DNA from: Pilimelia anulata
GTDB taxonomy: Bacteria; Actinomycetota; Actinomycetes; Mycobacteriales; Micromonosporaceae
Direction: 5' to 3'
DNA: 64,000 bases
Assembly (NCBI RefSeq): GCF_014647895.1
Contig: NZ_BMQB01000001.1
Span: 372,001 to 436,000, forward strand
The notes below the pieces were generated by a model. That model saw only the letters and a program-made list of their open reading frames with translations, ran no database searches and was not told the origin of the DNA. Below are positions 28,246 to 35,914 of the stretch, one piece after another; the stretch's first letter is position 1; each line of letters opens with the position of its first letter. The translations under genes were made by a program, and so were the position numbers.

Positions 28246-29418
28246 TTGAGTGCCGTCGACCTCGGTATGCCGCCCGTCCCACCCCCGCCCCTGGCCCCCC
28301 GGCGCCCGAGCCGCCGGATCATGGTCGGCAGCGTGCCGGTCGGCGGCGGCGCGCCGGTGAGCGTGCAGTCGATGACCACCACGCTCACCGCCGACGTCAA
28401 CGCCACGCTCCAGCAGATCGCCGCGCTGACCGCGGCGGGCTGCCAGATCGTCCGGGTGGCGGTCCCGTCGGCGGACGACGTGGAGGCGCTGCCGGCCATC
28501 GCGCGCAAGTCGCCGATCCCGGTGATCGCCGACATCCACTTCCAGCCCAAGTACGTGTTCGCCGCGATCGACGCCGGCTGCGCCGCCGTCCGGGTGAATC
28601 CGGGCAACATCAAGAAGTTCGACGACAAGGTCGGCGAGATCGCCCGGGCCGCCGCCGCGGCCGGCACGCCGATCCGGATCGGCGTCAACGCCGGCTCGCT
28701 GGACAAGCGGCTGCTCGACAAGTACGGCAAGCCGACCGCGGAGGCGCTGGTCGAGTCGGCGCTGTGGGAGTGCTCGCTGTTCGAGGAGCACGGCTTCACC
28801 GACATCAAGATCTCGGTCAAGCACAACGACCCGGTCGTGATGATCCGCGCGTACCGGCAGCTCGCCGAGCAGTGCGACTACCCGCTGCACCTCGGCGTCA
28901 CCGAGGCCGGGCCGGCGTTCCAGGGCACGATCAAGTCGGCGGTCGCCTTCGGCGCGCTGCTGGCCGAGGGGATCGGCGACACGATCCGGGTGTCGCTGTC
29001 CGCGCCGCCGGTCGAGGAGGTCAAGGTCGGCCAGGCGATCCTGGAGTCGCTCGCGCTGCGCGAGCGCGGCCTGGAGATCGTCTCCTGCCCGTCCTGCGGC
29101 CGGGCCCAGGTCGACGTGTACACGCTGGCCGAGCAGGTCACCGCGGCGCTGGAGGGCTTCCCGGTGCCGCTGCGGGTGGCCGTGATGGGCTGCGTGGTCA
29201 ACGGGCCGGGTGAGGCGCGCGAGGCGGACCTCGGCGTGGCCTCCGGCAACGGCAAGGGGCAGATCTTCGTCAAGGGCGAGGTGATCAAGACCGTGCCCGA
29301 GTCGCAGATCGTCGAGACGCTGGTCGAGGAGGCGCTGCGGCTCGCCGACCGGATGGGCGCCGAGCTGCCCGAGGAGCTGCGGGACCTGATCCCCGGCCCG
29401 CGGGTGACGGTGCACTGA
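28246..29418 (+). CDS. ispG: 4-hydroxy-3-methylbut-2-en-1-yl diphosphate synthase (IspG/GcpE)
   Basis: Penultimate enzyme of the MEP pathway, reducing MEcPP to HMBPP with a 4Fe-4S cluster. The TIM-barrel part contains [46 protein letters not shown] and [34 protein letters not shown]. The cluster ligands are CPSC (Cys281, Cys284) and [10 protein letters not shown] (Cys316, with the final Glu). It has 390 aa. The start appears to be TTG 28246, the only start giving the normal N-terminus; no other in-frame ATG or GTG fits. Confidence 0.95.
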   Translation: MSAVDLGMPPVPPPPLAPRRPSRRIMVGSVPVGGGAPVSVQSMTTTLTADVNATLQQIAALTAAGCQIVRVAVPSADDVEALPAIARKSPIPVIADIHFQPKYVFAAIDAGCAAVRVNPGNIKKFDDKVGEIARAAAAAGTPIRIGVNAGSLDKRLLDKYGKPTAEALVESALWECSLFEEHGFTDIKISVKHNDPVVMIRAYRQLAEQCDYPLHLGVTEAGPAFQGTIKSAVAFGALLAEGIGDTIRVSLSAPPVEEVKVGQAILESLALRERGLEIVSCPSCGRAQVDVYTLAEQVTAALEGFPVPLRVAVMGCVVNGPGEAREADLGVASGNGKGQIFVKGEVIKTVPESQIVETLVEEALRLADRMGAELPEELRDLIPGPRVTVH

Positions 29419-29494
29419 CCGGTGCCGTGGGCCGTTCGGCCCGATCCCGGCCGACCCCTGCGCATCCGGCGGTGGGCTCTGGCACGCTTGTGGG

Positions 29495-30331
29495 GTGTTG
29501 ACGGTACCGGTACGGCCGCTCGGCGCGGGTGATCGCGCCGCGGCGTCCGCCGTGCTGGACGCCGATCCGCTGGGCGGGGCCCAGGTCGCCGAGCGGCTGA
29601 CCACCCGCGGCTGGTCCCGGTGGCGGGCCGACGGGCGGCTGCTCGCGTACGGCGGGCCGATCCCCGAGGCGCTGTGCTGGGTCGGGGCGCACCTGATCCC
29701 GGTCCGGGCCGACGCCGCCGCGGTGACCGCGTTCGCCGAGCTGCTGGCCGTCCAGCCGCGCACCTGCGCCTCCGTCGTCGGCCGGGCCGACGCCGTGCTG
29801 CCGCTGTGGGACAGGCTGGCGCCCTCCTGGGGGCCGGCCCGCGAGGTCCGGGCCGACCAGCCGCTGCTGGCCCTCGACCGGTTCCCCGACATCGCCCCGG
29901 ACCCGGGCGTCCGGCTGGCCCGGCGGGACGAGGCCGAGCTGCTCTTCCCCGCCGCGGTGGCGATGTACGAGGAGGAGATCGGCATGTCGCCGCTGACCGA
30001 CGACGGCGGCATCGGCTACCGGGCCCGGCTGCTGGACATGATCCGGTCGCACCGGTCGTACGTCCGGATCATCGACGACGAGGTGGTCTTCAAGGCCGAG
30101 CTGGCGGTCGTGACCGCGCGCACCGCGCAGGTGCAGGGCGTGTGGGTCGCGCCGCGCTGGCGCGGCAAGGGCCTGGCCGCCCCCGCGATGGCCGCGGTCG
30201 CGCTGGACGCGCTGCGCCGGGTCGCGCCGACGGTCAGCCTGTACGTCAACGCCTACAACACCGTGGCCCGCCGCGCGTACGCCCGCTGCGGCTTCCGCCC
30301 GGCCGGCACCTTCGCCACCGTCCTCTTCTGA
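29495..30331 (+). CDS. GNAT acetyltransferase with DUF4081 N-terminal domain
   Basis: A 278-residue protein conserved next to ispG across actinobacteria (the Rv2867c type). The N-terminal half (PVRPLGAGDRAAASAVLDADPLGGAQVAERL) is the DUF4081-like region. The C-terminal GNAT fold shows VQGVWVAPRWRGKGLAAPAMAAVALDAL (acetyl-CoA binding R/QxxGxG/A) and SLYVNAYNTVARRAYARCGFRPAGTF. The substrate is unknown. The GTG start at 29495 lies 6 bases after CACGCT. A G/C-rich hairpin follows the stop. Confidence 0.88.
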   Translation: MLTVPVRPLGAGDRAAASAVLDADPLGGAQVAERLTTRGWSRWRADGRLLAYGGPIPEALCWVGAHLIPVRADAAAVTAFAELLAVQPRTCASVVGRADAVLPLWDRLAPSWGPAREVRADQPLLALDRFPDIAPDPGVRLARRDEAELLFPAAVAMYEEEIGMSPLTDDGGIGYRARLLDMIRSHRSYVRIIDDEVVFKAELAVVTARTAQVQGVWVAPRWRGKGLAAPAMAAVALDALRRVAPTVSLYVNAYNTVARRAYARCGFRPAGTFATVLF

Positions 30332-30345
30332 GGGACGACCGTCAG

Positions 30346-30363
30346 GGGGGCTGCGCGGCCCCC
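30346..30363 (+). terminator. Hairpin after the GNAT gene
   Basis: GGGGGC (30346-30351) and GCCCCC (30358-30363) with a 6-base loop, followed by CGGCTCGTTCGTTAC, slightly T-rich for this genome. It marks the end of the dxr-ispG-GNAT block and the left edge of the accessory region. Confidence 0.45.
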
Positions 30364-30527
30364 GGCTCGTTCGTTACTACCCGCGGGCGATTGTGCTCGG
30401 TGGCGCGAAATCCGACCGGACGGGCGGGTGCCGGCCAGGCCGACCGTGCCATTGTCTCCATAGGCGGCCGAACCGGGGGTGACCGCGTCCCGACGCGCTG
30501 CGCCCGGCGTCTCCGGACCGGCCACGC

Positions 30528-30566
30528 GGGTGCCCACGTCCGGGTACCGACCACGAGGGTGCCAAC
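30528..30566. repeat. Three direct repeats upstream of the radical SAM gene
   Basis: GGGTGCCCAC (30528-30537), GGGTACCGAC (30542-30551) and GGGTGCCAAC (30557-30566) are spaced 14 and 15 bases apart, just before the radical SAM start. They may be binding sites for a regulator. Confidence 0.4.
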
Positions 30567-30595
30567 ATGTCGCTTCGCACTCGGACCGGGCGACC

Positions 30596-31879
30596 GTGTC
30601 CACGGTGATCAGCGCGTCGGTCCCGGCGGCGGCCCCCACCGCCGCCGGCGTGCTGCGGGCCGCGCTCAACCCCGACGCCACGGTCCGCTTCGAGCCGTTC
30701 GGCGCGGTGGCGTACGTCGGCCACCGCGACGACTTCTTCGCCGTCGACGCCGCCCACGCCGACCTGCTGCGCAGGCTGCACGTCGGCCCGGCGGCGCTGA
30801 CCGGCGCCGACCGGGCCAGGGCGGCGGCGCTGGCGGCGCTCGGCGTGTGCGTCACCGACCCGCCGACCGCGCCGCGGCCGAACCAGGCCCGGTCGCTGGT
30901 CGGCCGGCTGGTCGACCTGCCGGCGCTGGACCGGCCGCTGCTGGTGAACTGCTTCAGCACCGCGCACTGCCCGCTGCGCTGCGTGTACTGCCACGCCGAC
31001 GACCTGATGATCCCGTACCGCGAGGGCGAGCAGTGGTCCGATGTGGCCGCGGTGACCCGCACGGCGGCGCTGGTCCCCGCGCTGGTGGCCGTGGTGACCG
31101 GCGGCGACCCGATCGTGGCGCCGGCCCGGGCGGCGTTCCTGATCCGGCGGCTCGCGGTGCACAAGCGGGTGGTGCTGGACACCTCCGGCGCCGGCGATAT
31201 CCGGCCGCTGCTGCCCGAGCTGCGCCGCGCGTCGGCGCACGTCCGGGTGTCGGTGGACAGCGACCGGCGGGAGGTGCACGACCGGGTCCGGCCGGTCAGC
31301 CCGCGGTACCTGCCGCGCGGCAGCAGCTCGTTCGACGCCGCCCACGGCACGCTGCGCACCCTGCTGGACGCGGGCGTGCCGTGCAGCGTGCAGACGGTCG
31401 TCGGCCGGCACAACGAGGAGCCCGACGCGCTGCGCCGGCTGCGCGACGACCTGCTCGCCCGCGGGGTGCGGTACTGGGTGCTGCACGCCGCTGTACCGGC
31501 GGGCAAGGCCGAGCGGCACCGCGGCGTGCTGCCCGGCCCGGACGTGCTGGACCACCTGCGCGCGTTCGTCGCCGAGTGCGCCGCCGCGGGGCTGCCGCTG
31601 GACATCCGGGTGACCGGCACGGCCGCCGCGCCGAACTCGGTGCTGCTGATCGACTCCCGCGGCCGGCTGTGCGTCCAGCGGGCGGACGGGCCGGGCAAGC
31701 GGGTGGTCTGGCCCGCGGACGCCCGCCCGGACGTCGCGGCGCTGCGCCGGCTGCTGGACGCGCACATCGACTGGGCGGGCCACGCCGGCCGGTACCTCAA
31801 CGGGCCGCTGGCCCCGGCCCGCGCCCGCCCGCCGGCCCTCCCGGCGCCGGCCCCCGGCGTCGGCGCCGCCCGCCGCTGA
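30596..31879 (+). CDS. Orphan radical SAM protein with PqqD-like N-terminus
   Basis: Predicted S-adenosylmethionine radical enzyme, 427 aa. CPLRCVYC (Cys125, 129, 132) is the CxxxCxxC cluster motif; VVTGGDPIVAP is the GGE-like SAM motif with the usual Glu replaced by Asp. The N-terminal ~90 residues (VRFEPFGAVAYVGHRDDFFAVDAAHADLLRRL) resemble the PqqD/RRE-like start of peptide-modifying radical SAM enzymes such as MftC. No SPASM Cys cluster was seen at the C-terminus. GTG 30596 is the preferred start; GTG 30605 is possible. No precursor peptide or cyclase gene is adjacent. Function unknown. Confidence 0.75.
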   Translation: MSTVISASVPAAAPTAAGVLRAALNPDATVRFEPFGAVAYVGHRDDFFAVDAAHADLLRRLHVGPAALTGADRARAAALAALGVCVTDPPTAPRPNQARSLVGRLVDLPALDRPLLVNCFSTAHCPLRCVYCHADDLMIPYREGEQWSDVAAVTRTAALVPALVAVVTGGDPIVAPARAAFLIRRLAVHKRVVLDTSGAGDIRPLLPELRRASAHVRVSVDSDRREVHDRVRPVSPRYLPRGSSSFDAAHGTLRTLLDAGVPCSVQTVVGRHNEEPDALRRLRDDLLARGVRYWVLHAAVPAGKAERHRGVLPGPDVLDHLRAFVAECAAAGLPLDIRVTGTAAAPNSVLLIDSRGRLCVQRADGPGKRVVWPADARPDVAALRRLLDAHIDWAGHAGRYLNGPLAPARARPPALPAPAPGVGAARR

Positions 31880-31883
31880 CGCC

Positions 31884-31905
31884 CGCGGCCGACCGGGGGG
31901 CCGCG
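31884..31905. terminator. Hairpin between convergent radical SAM and RCC1 genes
   Basis: CGCGGCC (31884-31890) and GGCCGCG (31899-31905) with an 8-base loop, directly after the radical SAM stop and able to act on both strands. Confidence 0.5.
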
Positions 31906-31942
31906 CCCGCGGGCACGGCCACCCGGGTGCGGCGCCGGGCGG

Positions 31943-33157
31943 TCAGCCGATCGAGAACATGCTGCTGCTGCCGGTACCGCCGCCGAACAGCAGCCCGGTG
32001 TGGCCGCCGGGGACCAGCTTCGGCGTGGTCTCGTCGGACAGGTCGCCCTGGGCGAGCTGGCCGTAGTCGTTGTTGCCCCAGCAGTAGATGGACCGGTCGG
32101 TGCGCTGGCCGCAGCCGAACTCGTTGCCCGGCTGCACCTTGGCCCAGTCCGTCGCCGAGCCCACCTGGACCGGCGAGCTGCGCGTCGTGGTGTCGCCGAG
32201 GCCCAGCTCGTAGTTGTCGTTCAGGCCCCAGCACCACAGGGTGTTGGTCTTGAGCCCGCAGGTGTGGTCGCGGCCGGCCTCGATCGCCGTCCAGGTGGTC
32301 AGCGCGCCGATCTGCGTCGGCGTCTGCGCGGTGGTGTAGTTGCCGCGGCCGAGCTGCCCGGAGTCGTTGAGCCCCCAGCACCACAGCGTGCCCGCGCTGC
32401 GCAGCGCGCAGGCGTGCATCCGGCCGACGGTGATCTTGGTGTGGGTGGTGTTGCTGCTGGTGGTGATGGGGGTCGTCTGCTCGGCGGTGGAGCCGTTGCC
32501 GAGCTTGTAGTTGAGCCCCTCGCCCCAGCAGTAGACGGCCCCGCCGCGGATGCCGCAGGTCTGCACGTTGCCGTTGGCGACCGCGGTCCAGTTGCTCGCG
32601 GAGCCGACCTGCTGCGGCGAGCTGTACGTGGTGTTGTTGCCGACGCCGAGCTGGCCGAACGAGTTCTGGCCCCAGCACCACATCGTGCCGGTGGTCCGGA
32701 TGCCGCAGGTGTGGATGCCGGCGGCCGCCACCGTGCTCCACGAGCCGGAGATCTGCACCGGGCTGGACGTGTCGGTGTAGTTGCCCCGGCCGAGCTGGCC
32801 GTAGTCGTTCTTCCCCCAGCACCAGAGCGTGTTGCCGGTGCGGATGCCGCAGGTGTGCCCGGTCTCGGAGTCGATCGCCGGCTGGTTCGAGGTGCTCAGG
32901 TACTCCCAGGTCGTCGCCGAGCCGACCTGCAGCGGGCTCGTCCGGGGGCTGGTGGTGTTGCCGAGGCCCAACTGGCCGGTGGTGTTGTCCCCCCAGCCGT
33001 ACAGCGGCCCGGAGTTGAAGTTCGTCGACAGGGTCAGGTCGTTGCCCGGATTGCTGGTACTGCGGCTGAACGCGCTCCCGGCGGCCTGGGTGCAGGCCAT
33101 CGCGACCACCATCGCTACTGCGAGGCAGCCACCCAGGACCCGCTCGATGCTCGCCAT
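31943..33157 (-). CDS. Secreted RCC1-repeat beta-propeller protein
   Basis: An exported 404-residue protein. Residues 1-28 (MASIERVLGGCLAVAMVVAMACTQAAGSA) look like a Sec signal peptide. The rest is about seven RCC1-type repeats of ~48 residues, each with a WGxNxxGQLGxGN turn and in most copies the pattern CGIRxxxxxWCWG, giving regularly spaced Cys pairs that could form disulphides on each blade. There is no membrane anchor or enzymatic motif. RCC1 propellers usually bind proteins; the target is unknown. It is rich in Thr, Ser and Asn compared with neighbouring proteins, suggesting acquisition. GGGAGTGGGGGG precedes the start. Confidence 0.85.
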   Translation of the reverse strand: MASIERVLGGCLAVAMVVAMACTQAAGSAFSRSTSNPGNDLTLSTNFNSGPLYGWGDNTTGQLGLGNTTSPRTSPLQVGSATTWEYLSTSNQPAIDSETGHTCGIRTGNTLWCWGKNDYGQLGRGNYTDTSSPVQISGSWSTVAAAGIHTCGIRTTGTMWCWGQNSFGQLGVGNNTTYSSPQQVGSASNWTAVANGNVQTCGIRGGAVYCWGEGLNYKLGNGSTAEQTTPITTSSNTTHTKITVGRMHACALRSAGTLWCWGLNDSGQLGRGNYTTAQTPTQIGALTTWTAIEAGRDHTCGLKTNTLWCWGLNDNYELGLGDTTTRSSPVQVGSATDWAKVQPGNEFGCGQRTDRSIYCWGNNDYGQLAQGDLSDETTPKLVPGGHTGLLFGGGTGSSSMFSIG

Positions 33158-33271
33158 GACCCCCCACTCCCGTCGTCCGACATATCGGCCGGCGGTTAAC
33201 GGGCTGAACGCTTCCCGGTGGGTAACCGGCCGACCGGCCGACAGCGCGGGCGGTCCGGCGCGGCGGGGCCG

Positions 33272-33754
33272 TCAGTCCCGCGGGTGGGTGTCCTCGGCGT
33301 GCCGGGCGGCGGCGTCCCGGATGCGGTGCAGCAGCCGCTCGTGCCGGGCATGCCGCAGGAGCTGGGCCGGGCTGCGGCCGAGCGTCGTCGGCGAGACCTC
33401 GCGCAGCCAGGCGCGGGCCACGGTCGGCTCGCCGACCGCGGCGAAGATGTCCACCACCTCGACGGCGGTCTGGAGCCGGGCCAGGGCCTCCTTGCTCGCC
33501 GCGACCTCCGGGCCGGACTCGATCCAGCCGCGCAGCTCCCGCTGGGTGGCCGCGCCGCTGACGTACGTGGCCAGCGGCTCGCCCAGCCACTCGCTCGTCT
33601 CCTCCAGCGCCGTGCCCAGCTCGTCGAGCACCGCGACGGCGTGGTCCAGGGCGGCGGCGGAGGCGTGGCCGTCGGTGACGTCGGCCGGCCCGCCGCACGC
33701 GGCCGGCCCCGCCGCGAGGTCCGGCGGTACCGGCATGCCGGGGGTGATCGTCAT
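33272..33754 (-). CDS. MbcA/ParS/Xre antitoxin-like (DUF2384-like) protein
   Basis: A 160-residue protein. Its C-terminal ~60 residues (AVGEPTVARAWLREVSPTTLGRSPAQLLRHARHERLLHRI) match the pattern of the MbcA/ParS/Xre toxin-binding domain. The preceding segment (LATYVSGAATQRELRGWIESG) resembles the degenerate HTH of that family. Such proteins normally neutralise a RES-domain NAD-consuming toxin, but no RES gene is adjacent here; the neighbour is a SIR2 (NAD-consuming) gene instead. ATG 33754 is chosen because a TAACCT hexamer ends 7 bases upstream (leaderless type); an upstream ATG would add 20 residues. Assignment is by motif only. Confidence 0.5.
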   Translation of the reverse strand: MTITPGMPVPPDLAAGPAACGGPADVTDGHASAAALDHAVAVLDELGTALEETSEWLGEPLATYVSGAATQRELRGWIESGPEVAASKEALARLQTAVEVVDIFAAVGEPTVARAWLREVSPTTLGRSPAQLLRHARHERLLHRIRDAAARHAEDTHPRD

Positions 33755-33832
33755 GCCTTCGAGGTTAACGCCGGCGGCACCCCGGACGGAACCCCGCCCG
33801 CACCCGGAAATCACCCCGGACCTGCCCGAACG

Positions 33833-35914
33833 CTACTGGTCGGGCCCCTGGTCCGCGAGGTACAGGGCGGACACCCGGGCCGCCACCGTGCCCAGCGCCG
33901 CCGCCGGGTCGGCCTGCACCGCCGCCCGTACCGCGGCCCACGAGTCCAGCCGCTCGCCGCCGATCGGCGGCGCCTCCTCGCCGGTGAGGTAGATCGGCAG
34001 CAGCACCGCGTGCTGGACGAGCCAGTGCAGGTACCCGCGGTCGGCGTCCCAGTCCGGCAGCGCGTGCGCCCGGGTCAGGTGGTCGGCCAACTCCCGCGGG
34101 TCCCGCCAGCGCAGCATCAGCGAGTCGTTGGACAGGCTCTCCGCCCGCGGATTGCACAACTGGTGCAGGTCGTAGTCGAACACCTCCCGCCAGAGCTGCC
34201 AGAACGCCCGCTCGTCCTGCCCGCTGAGCGTGATCACCGAGTCGGTGGGGCGGTCGAGCAGCAGGTGGTTCAGGTGGGCCCAGATGGTCAGCGGGGTCAG
34301 CAGCCGCCGGGCGTTGCTGGACAGCAGCGTCTGGAGCACCGCGGCGCCCGCGTCGATCAGCCGCTCCACCGGCACGTCCGGCAGCACCTTGGTGGCCACC
34401 AGCACGCTGTACAGGGACGGGTTGCGCTCGCCGTACGCCTCCCGGGCCACCGCCCACGGCCGGACCGGCCGCAGCAGCGCGCTCGGGTCGGCCAGCACGT
34501 CGGTCCGCTCGACGAAGTCCTGCAGCGACACGATCTCCGGCGCGACCGCGTCGGGCACCAGGGCGAACCAGCGGCGCAGGTCGGCGGTGAACCGGTGGCT
34601 GTACCGGTACCGCTGGGCCACCCCGAAGTCGTCCAGGCACACGGTCACCGACACCCCGCGGGCCGACAGCGCGGCGGCGGCCAGCGCCTGCACGGCGTGG
34701 ATCAGCGACGACGTCTCGCGCAGCCGGACCGGCCAGTACAGCAGGTCCGGCGTCTTGCCGGACGGCTCCTCCGGCCGGTGGAACTCCCAGCCGAACCGCC
34801 GGTCGAGCTGGTCCAGCAGCGCCCGCGCCCCGGCCGGCGGGGTGTTGGTCGGCTCGGAGATCAGCTCCCGCTCCCACACCCGCTGCCGGAACCGCCGCCG
34901 GGTGCGCGGGATGCGCGGCTGCTCGGGCACGCCGAGCCGGTCGGCGAGCGCGGGGAACAGCGAGTTGGCGTCCACCCCGGTGAAGACCAGCGGCGGCCGG
35001 TGCCCGGCCAGCGTCGCGGCGAGCCGCTCCCGGTGCGCGTCGGCCGCGGCCGGGTCCGGGTCGTACAACGCCCAGACCACCGTGACCCGGTGGCCGACCT
35101 GGCGCAGCGCGCGCAGGAACGCCTCGTCCCAGCCGCCGTACCCGATCACGCAGACGGTGTCGCCGCGCAGCAGCCGGGCCAGCGCCGCCGACTGGCCGGG
35201 GCCGGCGCCGCGCAGCCGGTGCGGGTCGTGCAGCATCCCGCGCCGCTCGGCCGGGCGGGCGGGCCGCCAGTACCCGTGCAGGTGGAAGATCCGGACGGCG
35301 TCCGCGGCCAGCAGCGGCGTCGGCGCGGTGCCCTCGTCGGTGAGCGTCAGGGGGCTGGCCCGGCCGCCGGCCCGGCGGATCGCGATCTCGATCAGCGGGT
35401 CGAAGTTGGTGGTCAGCAGCCGGTTGCCGAACTGGGCCGGGCGGCGGGCCAGCAGCCGGCCGAGCGCGGCCACGCCCTCGGGGACCCGCCAGGCGTCCAG
35501 GTCGGCCTCGAGCCGCTCGCCGACCCGGGTGTCCAGCCGCTGCCACACGCCGTGCGTGGCGAGCGCCGAGTGGGCCCGGACGGCCGGCTGGTACGCGTGC
35601 AGCACGGCCGCCTGGGCGACCACGTCGAACTCGTTGCCGGAGATCCAGTTCGCGAACGCCGCGTGGTACGCCCGGTACACCTCGCCCGGCGCGGACCCGG
35701 CGGCGGCCGCGGCGGCCAGCGCCCGGCCCAGCTCGCCGTCGTCGCGGCCGGCGGCGTAGTCGTCGGCGAGCGCGATCATGTCGGGTACGCCCGGCACGGC
35801 CGGGACGCTCAGCCCGGAGCCGACGAGCAGCGTCAGGTGCTCCCCGCGGCGGACCGCGTGGGTGAGGTGGTCGACCAGCTCGGCGGCGCCGGCGGCGATC
35901 GGTGGGATGTCCAT
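33833..35914 (-). CDS. SIR2-domain protein, predicted NAD-processing defence effector
   Basis: A 693-residue cytoplasmic protein. The N-terminal ~330 residues are a SIR2-like Rossmann domain: LTLLVGSGLSVPAVPGVP (GSG at 32-34) binds NAD, LLTTNFDPLIEIA (TTNFD, 168-172), IFHLHGYW (catalytic His about 213) and VCVIGYGGWDEAFLRAL. This is the SIR2_2-like form found in ThsA/DSR-type anti-phage NADases, not a deacetylase (no zinc Cys). Residues ~340-693 match no family I recognise and may sense the trigger or hold a second activity. ATG 35914 abuts the caspase stop with no gap, so the two are cotranslated. Third gene of a predicted conflict operon. Confidence 0.8.
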   Translation of the reverse strand: MDIPPIAAGAAELVDHLTHAVRRGEHLTLLVGSGLSVPAVPGVPDMIALADDYAAGRDDGELGRALAAAAAAGSAPGEVYRAYHAAFANWISGNEFDVVAQAAVLHAYQPAVRAHSALATHGVWQRLDTRVGERLEADLDAWRVPEGVAALGRLLARRPAQFGNRLLTTNFDPLIEIAIRRAGGRASPLTLTDEGTAPTPLLAADAVRIFHLHGYWRPARPAERRGMLHDPHRLRGAGPGQSAALARLLRGDTVCVIGYGGWDEAFLRALRQVGHRVTVVWALYDPDPAAADAHRERLAATLAGHRPPLVFTGVDANSLFPALADRLGVPEQPRIPRTRRRFRQRVWERELISEPTNTPPAGARALLDQLDRRFGWEFHRPEEPSGKTPDLLYWPVRLRETSSLIHAVQALAAAALSARGVSVTVCLDDFGVAQRYRYSHRFTADLRRWFALVPDAVAPEIVSLQDFVERTDVLADPSALLRPVRPWAVAREAYGERNPSLYSVLVATKVLPDVPVERLIDAGAAVLQTLLSSNARRLLTPLTIWAHLNHLLLDRPTDSVITLSGQDERAFWQLWREVFDYDLHQLCNPRAESLSNDSLMLRWRDPRELADHLTRAHALPDWDADRGYLHWLVQHAVLLPIYLTGEEAPPIGGERLDSWAAVRAAVQADPAAALGTVAARVSALYLADQGPDQ

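Noticed and set aside
30567..30608. 13-codon open frame before the radical SAM gene as a RiPP precursor
   Set aside because: Too short, no leader/core features and no clear ribosome-binding site; kept only as a possible leader peptide remark.
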